DNA of 44,521 nt from Phycisphaerae bacterium (lineage in GTDB: Bacteria; Planctomycetota; Phycisphaerae; Sedimentisphaerales; Anaerobacaceae), in assembly GCA_016782865.1 (NCBI GenBank), contig JADHXR010000052.1, positions 1 to 44,521 on the forward strand, read 5' to 3'. Made by a program: the position numbers and the translations under genes. Below the pieces are notes generated by a model. That model was given only the letters and a program-made list of their open reading frames with translations, ran no database searches and was not told the DNA's origin. Below are positions 1 through 7,733 of the stretch, one piece after another (positions within the stretch are counted from its first letter, which is position 1; the number at the start of each line of letters is the position of its first letter).

Positions 1-709
1 GAACGAGTAACTCGGCGTGTGGAATTACGTGCGGAACGAACAGGAAGAACGGCTTGTCCTTATTTGCCTCGATGAACTTGAGCGTCTGTTCTTGAATCAA
101 GTCCGGCCCGTATTGCTCGGTCTTTTTGCCCTCGTTGCCGGCCAGCATTACCTTCTTGTCATTGTGCCGCAGGAAGTAGGGATAGTTATTGTGGGCATAC
201 CGCTGGCAATTGTAGCCGTAAAACTCATCGAAGCCCTGATTGTTCGGATCGCCCTGAGAGCCGGGGTATCCGAGCCCCCATTTGCCGAAGGCGCCCGTCG
301 TGTAACCCGACTTGTTCAATATTTCAGCCACTGTCACTGCGTTCGCAGGCAGCGGATGCTGGCCCTCCGGCTGGTACTCCTTGTTCCCACGGACAGGTGT
401 GTGTCCCGTGTGCAGGCCGGTCATTAAGCACGAGCGGCTGGGCGCGCAGACCGTGCTTCCCGAATAATGCTGTGTAAAGAGCATACCCTCGCGGGCCATG
501 CGGTCGAGGTTCGGCGTGCGAATATCCTTCTGGCCGTAGCAGCCTAAGTCACCATAGCCAAGATCATCAGCCACAATATAGACAATGTTAGGACGCCCCG
601 CAGCGCCGCTCCCAGCGCGGCGTGAACTGGATTTACAACCTGGAACGGCCGCGGCTATACCGCCTGCAGCGGCTGTTCTGATAAAATCTCGACGTGACAT
701 AGTTCTCAT
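1..709 (-). CDS. Sulfatase (arylsulfatase A-like), N-terminal part, cut by window edge
   Basis: This minus-strand frame starts at 709 and is still open at the window edge, giving about 236 residues. The N-terminus has a Tat-like SRRDF motif followed by a hydrophobic stretch and a Cys near residue 25, so export, perhaps as a lipoprotein, is likely. The fold signature follows: an ADDLGYGD block (Asp48-Asp49, metal binding) and C88-A-P-S-R92, the type I sulfatase motif whose Cys is converted to formylglycine. GGAG lies 8 nt before the ATG; a second in-frame ATG three codons downstream is possible. It sits 34 nt after the amidohydrolase stop on the same strand, so the two are probably one operon. 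The family cleaves sulfate esters from sugars; the actual substrate cannot be read from the sequence. The C-terminal half is outside the window. Confidence 0.93.
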   Translation of the reverse strand, partial: MRTMSRRDFIRTAAAGGIAAAVPGCKSSSRRAGSGAAGRPNIVYIVADDLGYGDLGCYGQKDIRTPNLDRMAREGMLFTQHYSGSTVCAPSRSCLMTGLHTGHTPVRGNKEYQPEGQHPLPANAVTVAEILNKSGYTTGAFGKWGLGYPGSQGDPNNQGFDEFYGYNCQRYAHNNYPYFLRHNDKKVMLAGNEGKKTEQYGPDLIQEQTLKFIEANKDKPFFLFVPHVIPHAELLV

Positions 710-743
710 AGAGTATCTCCGTTAAAGAAGGTTGCGATCCGGA

Positions 744-1703
744 TCACGCGAGACCATAGAAGCGATTTGCATTTCTCCGGAAGAGTTTGCGTTGATCTGC
801 AGAGGATCGTTCTCGTACGATCTCACGCAGCAGATTCGTCCATACGCGCAGGGGCGCCCCGCGCGTGCAGACGGGCCAATCGCTGCCGAAGATCACCCTA
901 TCGGGGCCGAACGTGTCCAGGCAATGGTTGACTACCGGTGACAGGACCTCGGCGTTCGCCCTGCCCTTCGGCACACGAGCGATGATGCCGCTGATCTTAC
1001 AGATCACGTTCGGCTGGCGGGCCAATGTCTCGATACCGCGTTTCCAGGCATCGGCATCATGCTGTGGTTTTCGGCCCCAGTCCAGATCGAGGCCGAACGC
1101 CAGCGGATCGGCATTGCCGCAATGATCCAGGATGAATCGAGTATCACCGCATCGCTCGAGGAGCTTTGCCGCTTGCACGATCAACTTGGGCGGCACAACC
1201 AGATCGAAACTCATGTTAAGACTGCCCAGCAATCGCAGGTTTTGAATCAGCCGATCATCCTCAAATTGCCTGGGGTGGTTCAGGGCATGGCGTACACCCT
1301 TGATATAGGGACTGCTCGCAAATCGCATGATGTAGTCTTTGAAGCCGTCTTCCAGAATCAATCCGCCGATCACGGCTGCACACGTGGGATTGCTCTTGTC
1401 GGCACATACCTCGACTATGTGCTCGGCCTCAGCCAGTTTCTGATCCGGCGCAACAGCCACTTCCATATAGACAGACTTTGTCACTCCCAGTCCCTTGGTT
1501 GCCTTTCTATAGTCAGCCATTGTGAAATCCCGCGTCAGTTCCCCGCCGGCCTTGAGCCACGGCAATCGAAACCGACTCAGGTCCCACAGATGTTGATGCG
1601 TGTCTACGATCGGACCAATACTCTCAGGACGCTTCGACCTCGCGTTCACCTGGCAACCGACCGCCAACACAGCCGAGCCAAAAAGAAACTGTCTGCGATT
1701 CAT
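744..1703 (-). CDS. Amidohydrolase_2 family metal-dependent hydrolase (lactonase-like)
   Basis: A 319-residue TIM-barrel hydrolase of the Amidohydro_2/COG3618 type. Visible metal and active-site residues are H36-x-H38 in 'DTHQHLWD', H194 in 'LDHCGN' and D275 in 'FGSDWP', the order expected for this family. Characterised relatives include L-fucono-1,5-lactonase and 2-pyrone-4,6-dicarboxylate lactonase, so a sugar-lactone hydrolase fits the neighbouring sulfatases (inference). The N-terminus (NRRQFLFG, then a hydrophobic run ending AVGC17) resembles a Tat or lipoprotein signal, suggesting action outside the cytoplasm. The start is supported by GGAGG 7 nt upstream of the ATG. It is the first gene of a likely two-gene minus-strand operon with the sulfatase at the window edge. 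Confidence 0.88.
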   Translation of the reverse strand: MNRRQFLFGSAVLAVGCQVNARSKRPESIGPIVDTHQHLWDLSRFRLPWLKAGGELTRDFTMADYRKATKGLGVTKSVYMEVAVAPDQKLAEAEHIVEVCADKSNPTCAAVIGGLILEDGFKDYIMRFASSPYIKGVRHALNHPRQFEDDRLIQNLRLLGSLNMSFDLVVPPKLIVQAAKLLERCGDTRFILDHCGNADPLAFGLDLDWGRKPQHDADAWKRGIETLARQPNVICKISGIIARVPKGRANAEVLSPVVNHCLDTFGPDRVIFGSDWPVCTRGAPLRVWTNLLREIVRERSSADQRKLFRRNANRFYGLA

Positions 1704-1801
1704 TCAATGTCCTCCATAGCAAAGCATCGCCGGGTAGAGTCGTCTATACTGAATTTCCATATGCCTTTGTCAACGTCCGACCATGATTCACAGGCAAATA
1801 C

Positions 1802-1904
1802 TATACCCTTCAGGGTAGTAAATTCCCGTGAGTAAGATCATAGACTGTTATTGTAAAGCTATTTACCCGCGCAAAAACGGGAACTTTCGATCGGGAGCAC
1901 TATA
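1802..1904 (+). repeat. 103-nt structured dispersed element, copy A
   Basis: This stretch aligns without gaps to the reverse complement of 15600-15702, with 88 of 103 positions identical by eye. It begins with a self-contained hairpin (TACCC-TTCA-GGGTA). Further in, TTCCCG can pair with a downstream CGGGAA, and that downstream arm also contains a CCCG/CGGG stem-loop. Both ends carry TATA. Copy A lies in the divergent intergenic region between the amidohydrolase and the sulfatase at 2041. I do not recognise the family; a MITE-like element or a structured RNA motif are both possible. Confidence 0.8.
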
Positions 1905-1960
1905 CATCTCTTTCGTGCGCAGGGCAAGGGCGGATTTGCACGACAACGTCCACAATAGAA

Positions 1961-1989
1961 TTGACCTCGCCGGGCAAACGTGCTAAAAA
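1961..1989 (+). promoter_or_regulatory. Candidate sigma70-type promoter for the sulfatase-cutC pair
   Basis: TTGACC (1961-1966) and TAAAAA (1984-1989) are separated by 17 nt and lie about 50 nt upstream of the ATG at 2041. The -35 box is good and the -10 box is only fair. No other promoter-like pair was seen in this gap. Confidence 0.35.
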
Positions 1990-2040
1990 GCCTCACTGTT
2001 AGATCAGACAGAGCCTAGTCTAATTGTTGAGGAAGAAACC

Positions 2041-3495
2041 ATGAGACTATCTCGAAGAACATTTCTGAAAGACATCGGCCTGACAGCGGCTGCAATCGGA
2101 ACCGTGTCGATTGACGGATGCAAGACACCGTCCGGACGGGCAGGCAATGGCAAACGCAAGCCGAACATCATTTACATTCTCGCCGACGACCTTGGCCACG
2201 GTGACCTGGGCTGCTTCGGTCAGCGGAAGATCAAGACGCCTAATCTCGATAAGATGGCTGCAGAGGGCATGAAATTCACGCAGCACTATGCCGGCAGCAC
2301 TGTCTGCGCGCCGTCCAGATGCTCGCTCATGACGGGCAAGCACACAGGCCATTGTACGGTGCGAGGGAACGTCGATGTCTTGATGAAACCGGACGAGATT
2401 ACAATCGCCAAGACGCTGAAACAGGCCGGATACTCTACGGCCTGCATAGGCAAGTGGGGCATCGGACATCCGCCGCCGCCCGACGATCCGCATAATAACG
2501 GCTTCGACCACTTCTTCGGCTATTTGAGCATGTGGCACGCACACAACTTTTATCCTGATTTCCTATGGAAGGACGGAAAGAAGGCGCCGTTGCGAAACGT
2601 CGTTCAACATCCTGAAAAACACTACAAGGCCGACCAAGAGGAACTGGTTGGCCTGGCAAGCGAGAAGCTGGATTATTCCCACGACCTTTTCTCTCAAGCC
2701 GCTTTGGAGTTTATTGAAGAGCAGGATGGGCCCTTCTTCCTGTTTGTTCCGTATACGATTCCCCACGCGAATAACGAGGCCGGCCAGTTCGGCGAGCACG
2801 GCATGGAAGTCCCCGACTATGGAATTTATGCCGACAAGGACTGGCCCGAGCCTGAGAAGGGCAAGGCCGCCATGATTTCCCGCCTGGATCGTGACATCGG
2901 GAAGATCTGCGCCAAGCTAAAGCAGCTCGGAATCGACGAAGATACGCTGGTGATATTCAGCAGCGATAACGGACCGCACAAGGAAGGGGGCATAAACCCC
3001 GACTTTTTCGACAGCAACGGGCCATTGAGGGGAATCAAACGCGACCTGTACGAGGGCGGCATCCGGGTCCCCACGATTGCACGCTGGCCCGGCAAGGTGG
3101 AGGCGGCAAGTGTGTGCGATCACATATCCGCCTTCTGGGATATCCTGCCCACATTCGCCGAGCTTGCCGGTGCACAAGAGCCGGAAGGAATCGACGGCAT
3201 CTCCTTCGCACCCGCCCTGCTGGGCAAAGCGCAGCGCAAGCACGAATATCTGTATTGGGAATTTCACGAGGGCAGTTCGAAACAGGCGGTTCGGATGGGC
3301 GACTTCAAGGCCGTCCGGCGGGCGCCTTCGAGGCCGATCGAGCTGTACAATTTGAAGTCCGACATTGGCGAAGATAACAATATCGCAGGCAAACACCCTG
3401 ACATTGTCGCAAAGGCCAAAGAAATTATCGACAAATCCAGAACGGATGCGGATATTTGGCCGTTGAAAGACAAAACGAAGAAAATGCCGTTTTAA
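2041..3495 (+). CDS. Sulfatase (arylsulfatase A-like)
   Basis: A complete 484-residue type I sulfatase. The N-terminus has a Tat motif (SRRTFLK), a hydrophobic segment and Cys27, consistent with export and possible lipid anchoring. The alkaline-phosphatase-like core shows ADDLGHGD (Asp49, Asp50), the formylglycine motif C89-A-P-S-R93 and a second metal block SSDNGPH (Asp309, Asn310, His313). Length and motif order are normal for sulfatases acting on sulfated sugars. GAGGAAG lies just upstream of the ATG. cutC follows 33 nt after the stop codon, so the two are probably cotranscribed. The first 230 residues resemble the partial sulfatase at the window start, suggesting related paralogs. The substrate is unknown. 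Confidence 0.95.
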   Translation: MRLSRRTFLKDIGLTAAAIGTVSIDGCKTPSGRAGNGKRKPNIIYILADDLGHGDLGCFGQRKIKTPNLDKMAAEGMKFTQHYAGSTVCAPSRCSLMTGKHTGHCTVRGNVDVLMKPDEITIAKTLKQAGYSTACIGKWGIGHPPPPDDPHNNGFDHFFGYLSMWHAHNFYPDFLWKDGKKAPLRNVVQHPEKHYKADQEELVGLASEKLDYSHDLFSQAALEFIEEQDGPFFLFVPYTIPHANNEAGQFGEHGMEVPDYGIYADKDWPEPEKGKAAMISRLDRDIGKICAKLKQLGIDEDTLVIFSSDNGPHKEGGINPDFFDSNGPLRGIKRDLYEGGIRVPTIARWPGKVEAASVCDHISAFWDILPTFAELAGAQEPEGIDGISFAPALLGKAQRKHEYLYWEFHEGSSKQAVRMGDFKAVRRAPSRPIELYNLKSDIGEDNNIAGKHPDIVAKAKEIIDKSRTDADIWPLKDKTKKMPF

Positions 3496-3528
3496 CCCTG
3501 ATCGACTTTTGGCCGGAAGGAATTGAGT

Positions 3529-4278
3529 ATGTCATCTGAGATACTGATTGAAATCTGTTGCGGTTCGACAGATGACGCCGTTGAAGCCGAAAAAGGCGGC
3601 GCCGCCCGGGTCGAGCTGAATTCTTCGCTGTTCTTCGGAGGCTTGACGCCGTCACTGGGCTCGGTAATCGAGGCCAAGAAGAGGTTGAGTATTCCAGTGA
3701 TAGTCATGATCCGCCCGAGAGGAGGCGGCTTTTGTTATACCCAGGTGGAGATGGCGGTAATGCTGCACGATGCCAGATTGGCCATTGAGCATGGCGCTGA
3801 CGGTCTGGTCTTCGGCATACTCAACGAAGACGGCAGCATCGACGAGGATCGCTGCCGGCAAATCGTTGAACTGATCGGGGACCGAGAAGCCGTCTTTCAC
3901 AGGGCTTTCGACGTAACGTCGGAGCCGCTGGAAGCACTCGATCAACTGGTTGAACTCGGCTTCAAACGTATTCTCACCAGCGGCCAGGAGCCGACCGTAC
4001 CTCAAGGGGCTGAACTGCTCAAAGAGCTCATAGACTACGCAGGTGACAGAATCGAGATTCTCCCCGGCGGAGGCATTCACCCGCACAATGTCAGGCGGAT
4101 CGTCGAACAAACGGGAGCCAAACAGGTTCATCTCTCAGCATTCGAGCAAAGATTCGACCCATCCGCACACAACCGGCCGCACATCACATTCGGCGGCGCG
4201 CTTCGCCCGCCGGAAGATCGATACGAAATTGTCGATCGAAACGCCATTCGATCTATCTCCGACCTGTTGAGCAGTTAG
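3529..4278 (+). CDS. cutC: CutC family TIM-barrel protein
   Basis: A 249-residue protein with the full set of CutC family blocks in order: EICCGS near the N-terminus, RVELNSSL then GGLTPS, MIRPRGGGFCY, FHRAFDV, ILTSGQ and ILPGGGI. CutC was named for copper homeostasis in Escherichia coli, but its biochemical role remains uncertain; in Planctomycetes it often sits beside sugar genes. I chose the ATG at 3529 over an in-frame TTG at 3523, because GGAAGG at 3515-3520 gives 8 nt spacing to the ATG and only 2 nt to the TTG. The gene follows the sulfatase closely. Its 3' half (3867-4278) is duplicated at 13994-14405. Confidence 0.93.
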   Translation: MSSEILIEICCGSTDDAVEAEKGGAARVELNSSLFFGGLTPSLGSVIEAKKRLSIPVIVMIRPRGGGFCYTQVEMAVMLHDARLAIEHGADGLVFGILNEDGSIDEDRCRQIVELIGDREAVFHRAFDVTSEPLEALDQLVELGFKRILTSGQEPTVPQGAELLKELIDYAGDRIEILPGGGIHPHNVRRIVEQTGAKQVHLSAFEQRFDPSAHNRPHITFGGALRPPEDRYEIVDRNAIRSISDLLSS

Positions 4279-4414
4279 AATTCCTGCATTAGATCGGAGT
4301 TTGCGGAGCACATCTACCTTGAGAACTTACACCTTATTCCTATCTGGTACTCTACAACAAAAAGGTAACCGTACCGCCAACCACATTTACCACACCATGA
4401 AAGATATCAATAAA

Positions 4415-4498
4415 TCAGTTCTCAGGAATCAACTCCCACCACAGTCTGGGATAGTCCTGGCCTTCGAGAATCCACCAGATATCTACGTCATTCGCCTG
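4415..4498 (-). pseudogene. C-terminal fragment of a GLUG-type exoprotein
   Basis: Read on the minus strand in a frame different from the M28 gene, this segment encodes DVDIWWILEGQDYPRLWW, then nine more residues and a stop. The same peptide type (DIWWIAEGQDYPRLWW) occurs inside the adjacent M28 protein, where it closes the GLUG region near nt 5670-5715. In such proteins this block often forms the natural C-terminus, so this looks like the tail of a lost relative. Its 5' side overlaps the M28 stop codon by about 16 nt, which marks a recombination junction. Confidence 0.6.
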
Positions 4499-7400
4499 GT
4501 CACTCTGATATCGTCAATGTAGATTCTGCCGGTCCCGCTGGGCTGTGGGTTGTCGCGGTCGCCGACGCCGATGATCATCTTCTTGACCGAAGCCACGTTT
4601 ACGCCATCCGCTTGCAGATCAGCGAGGGGGATATGCCACTTCTGCCACTCGGTCGCCAGCACGGCATCCGCATCCGGATGCGTCGCTACGGCGATCTGCC
4701 CGGCACTGCCCTCAATCGCCACGCACAGAGGCTCAGCATCATTGTCCACCTCACCCCGGAAGCACAACGTCAAGGTGTCCGCCTCGCCAACTTTCCAATC
4801 CTGGGGCGTCTCCCACGTCCGTTCAGCTTCGGAGTAGTACGGTCCGCTCACATTGTTGTAGTCCATTGGCATAGATTGTTTCCCACCATTGACGATTTCT
4901 TGCTCTGTGGATGGTTCTCCCAGGTAACCGACGATCGAGCCGTTGGTCGGGACACCAAAACCGTCTATCCACGTCAGATAGATCCTGTTGCCGCCCGGTT
5001 GGCCCTCTTCAATGTCGTTGTAGCTATCGAAGTCATCCACCACAATAAAGTTGGCTGTGGTAAAGCTCCAGACATTGCCTTTCCAGGGGCTGTTAGGTTC
5101 GCCTTCTTCCACTCCATCGATCCGCCAGTAGTATGTCTTGCCCCATTCCAGATAACCCGGCTTATAGTCTGTCATCTCTGGAGACTGTCGACCACAGTAG
5201 ACGTCCAGGGTCACAGGCGTTGCATTGGCCACCATACCGTGATCATCAGCGAAGTATACCTCGTACTCCAAGCCAGGTCCCCCAGGCACCCAACTAAGAA
5301 CAGGCTCATGGCTCACCTCAGCGACAGTGTCCGGCGGAAAAGGAGAAGTAATCGCATCTATTACGGTGAAGCTCCATACACTTCCTTTCCAGGGGCTGTG
5401 GGGATCATCTTCGTTCACCTCGTCGATTCGCCAGTAGTATACGCCACCCCGATCGAGAACAGCGGGCTCATACATGGTCACCTCCGTCGGTTGTCGTCCG
5501 CGATAGACGCCTTGAGTCTCAGGCGTCGCCTCAGCAACGACGTCCGCATCTTGGTCGAAGTATACGTCATGGTGCATGGTTGGCCCTCCTGAGATCCATC
5601 GAAGAAGCGGCGACCGCAAGATGTTCGCTGCACCATTTACAGGATCAGGCCAGAAAGCTCCACCATATTGCCACCACAGTCTGGGATAATCCTGGCCTTC
5701 GGCAATCCACCAGATGTCTTCGGTGCCGTTTTCAGTCTCATAGACGAGGTCCCAGCCGGCTTCGAGGAAGGTGTTGGCCCTCCACATCTCGGCTGTAGTC
5801 AACCCAATTCCGCCAGCACTTCTTGACCACACAGAGGTTTCCACATCCCAGAAACTTGAGGTGATGCTGCCATCCCGGCTGTCGCCCACGAGGCCACCGA
5901 CCGGGCTATCACCTGTGACCATGCCGGTGCTGTAGCTCGTGGCGATGTGGCCACCGTTGCTGCCCGCGAGGCCGCCGACAGTATAGCCATATCCGAAGAC
6001 GTTTGCGTTTGAAGAGCAGACGCTGATTGTGCCGCCATTCCATCCCACCAAACCGCCGACGCCCTGGTCTCCACTAACCGTGCCGGTGCTATAGCAGTTG
6101 GTCAGGATTCCACCTCCGCTATCCCAGTGGCCATTGCTGCCAACGAGGCCGCCGATCCAATGACCCGTTCCATTAACATCCACTGCTTCCAGGCCGAGAT
6201 TTGAAATCTTCGCCCCAGAGCCTAATTGGCCGAACAGCCCCAGGTAGCCCCCGCCCGAGATCGCCAGATGTGAGATCGTGTGCCCATTTCCATCACAGAC
6301 ACCTGTGAACGGTCTTCCGTCAAACACAGCCGGCCCCCAAGGATCTCTCGCATCGTTCGTTTCCGGAGCAATGACAGCCCTGTCAAAGACTTTTCGTCCG
6401 GGCAGGTTCGGGTCAAGATCGATATCAGCAGTCATGATGAAGTGCTTGTCGTAATCATAGGGACTCTCGCCAAGCAGCATCAGGTCCTCTGCCGTAGCGA
6501 TCTGGTACGGGTCGTTAGGCTCTCCCGTACCGCCGCTGTATTGTGCTTGGGGAAAATCCCACCAACTCGACCGGTCACTGAACCAGTAGTGTAGCAAAGC
6601 GATAAGGTCTTGATCATTAACAACGCCATCGCCATTTGGCGGTGGGGCAATATCGAATTGCGAATCGCTACCCCTCCAGTGCTCAATCAACAGGACGCAA
6701 TCTTCTATATCGACATCGCCATCTCCATCGAAATCTGGGTAGATGCGGGCGGGAGCCAGCTTGGCCTCCGTAGCCAGGCAAGCAACTACCGCCTGCGTCA
6801 CACGGGTGCCGTAGTCGTAGCCGATGTAGTCGAGCTGATCGACGGAATCCAGCGCCGTGTGTAACAAGTGTTTTTTTGGACAGCCATACGCGTCAAACCC
6901 GGCGGCCGCAAAGCCCACATTAGCAAACGACAAATGATCAGTGCGGACCCCAAGGAGTGGACGCACAACGCACGTCAACTCCGTGTATGATTCGACTGCA
7001 GTCGTCAGATCGTCAAGCAGCTCGTCAAACAGCCGGTTAGGTCTGGACGCATAAGTGAGGCCGATCTTTCTGTAGTTCGGATACTCCGGCCCACAGGTTT
7101 GCGGGGCAATACAGTCGAGGTTAAGCATGCAATGAATGTGGTCCTCGATATGGTCGTTGGCGTACGCACGGCTGCCGCGTAGGCCATACTCCTCGCGATC
7201 GAAGGCAATGAACACGATCGTACCTTCGAAAGCGTGCTGCGACAGGACGCGAGCCGACTCCAGAATGCCCGCCACGCCGCTACCATTGTCCAAAGCCCCC
7301 GGAGATCCTTCTACAGAGTCATAGTGCGCCCCGAGGACGTAGATTTCGTTGGGACAGGAGATACCTCGATGCACGCCGACCACGTTGTAGCAGGTGGTCT

Positions 7401-7692
7401 CCCTGTACTCGAATGGATGCAGGCTGGTCTCCAGGCCGAAGCTTTCGAACAGTTCCCTAATACGCTGCTGGGCCAGATCATGCTGGGGCCCAAAACATCG
7501 CTCATCACCGTCGTGCGTGTACAGGTCATTTCGGAGGTAGTTTGTGTAACTCTCTTTGCTCACCTGCCCGACAACCTCCGCCACGTCGGCTGCGGGGGCA
7601 GATTCATAAGAGAGACCCGCCAGGATCAGGAAAACTGCCAAGACCAATTGCATAGACGCCCTCCCGGCAGTTCGACGATAGCTTATGTCCAT
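4483..7692 (-). CDS. Exported M28 peptidase with dockerin, GLUG and beta-sandwich modules
   Basis: About 1,069 residues. A signal peptide (hydrophobic residues 15-34) is followed by an M28 zinc aminopeptidase-like domain: H123-x-D125, D135 in 'LDNGSG', E167-E168, D193 and H278 are the expected metal and catalytic positions. Residues about 319-370 form a dockerin-like pair of Ca-binding loops (DFDGDGDVD, then NGDGVVND), placed internally rather than at the end. GLUG repeats (GGLVGSN-type) follow around 490-630, then two Fn3-like repeats containing 'YYWRIDEV/GVE', and a C-terminal carbohydrate-binding-like beta-sandwich. The ATG at 7692 is preferred over GTG at 7734: it has GGAAGG 6 nt upstream and starts a clean signal peptide. 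The stop codon overlaps a fragment of another gene at 4415-4498. A secreted or surface peptidase is likely; substrate unknown. Confidence 0.88.
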   Translation of the reverse strand: MDISYRRTAGRASMQLVLAVFLILAGLSYESAPAADVAEVVGQVSKESYTNYLRNDLYTHDGDERCFGPQHDLAQQRIRELFESFGLETSLHPFEYRETTCYNVVGVHRGISCPNEIYVLGAHYDSVEGSPGALDNGSGVAGILESARVLSQHAFEGTIVFIAFDREEYGLRGSRAYANDHIEDHIHCMLNLDCIAPQTCGPEYPNYRKIGLTYASRPNRLFDELLDDLTTAVESYTELTCVVRPLLGVRTDHLSFANVGFAAAGFDAYGCPKKHLLHTALDSVDQLDYIGYDYGTRVTQAVVACLATEAKLAPARIYPDFDGDGDVDIEDCVLLIEHWRGSDSQFDIAPPPNGDGVVNDQDLIALLHYWFSDRSSWWDFPQAQYSGGTGEPNDPYQIATAEDLMLLGESPYDYDKHFIMTADIDLDPNLPGRKVFDRAVIAPETNDARDPWGPAVFDGRPFTGVCDGNGHTISHLAISGGGYLGLFGQLGSGAKISNLGLEAVDVNGTGHWIGGLVGSNGHWDSGGGILTNCYSTGTVSGDQGVGGLVGWNGGTISVCSSNANVFGYGYTVGGLAGSNGGHIATSYSTGMVTGDSPVGGLVGDSRDGSITSSFWDVETSVWSRSAGGIGLTTAEMWRANTFLEAGWDLVYETENGTEDIWWIAEGQDYPRLWWQYGGAFWPDPVNGAANILRSPLLRWISGGPTMHHDVYFDQDADVVAEATPETQGVYRGRQPTEVTMYEPAVLDRGGVYYWRIDEVNEDDPHSPWKGSVWSFTVIDAITSPFPPDTVAEVSHEPVLSWVPGGPGLEYEVYFADDHGMVANATPVTLDVYCGRQSPEMTDYKPGYLEWGKTYYWRIDGVEEGEPNSPWKGNVWSFTTANFIVVDDFDSYNDIEEGQPGGNRIYLTWIDGFGVPTNGSIVGYLGEPSTEQEIVNGGKQSMPMDYNNVSGPYYSEAERTWETPQDWKVGEADTLTLCFRGEVDNDAEPLCVAIEGSAGQIAVATHPDADAVLATEWQKWHIPLADLQADGVNVASVKKMIIGVGDRDNPQPSGTGRIYIDDIRVTRRMT

Positions 7693-7733
7693 CTCAAACC
7701 TTCCTTTCTCCCTGTGACCGGCGGGAATATGCA

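Noticed and set aside
1059..1835. 258-codon plus-strand open frame
   Set aside because: Antisense of the amidohydrolase, whose metal-binding motifs are all in place on the other strand.
4612..5592. 326-codon plus-strand open frame
   Set aside because: It is antisense to the M28 gene, whose modules read clearly on the minus strand; no ribosome site and no protein-like motifs.
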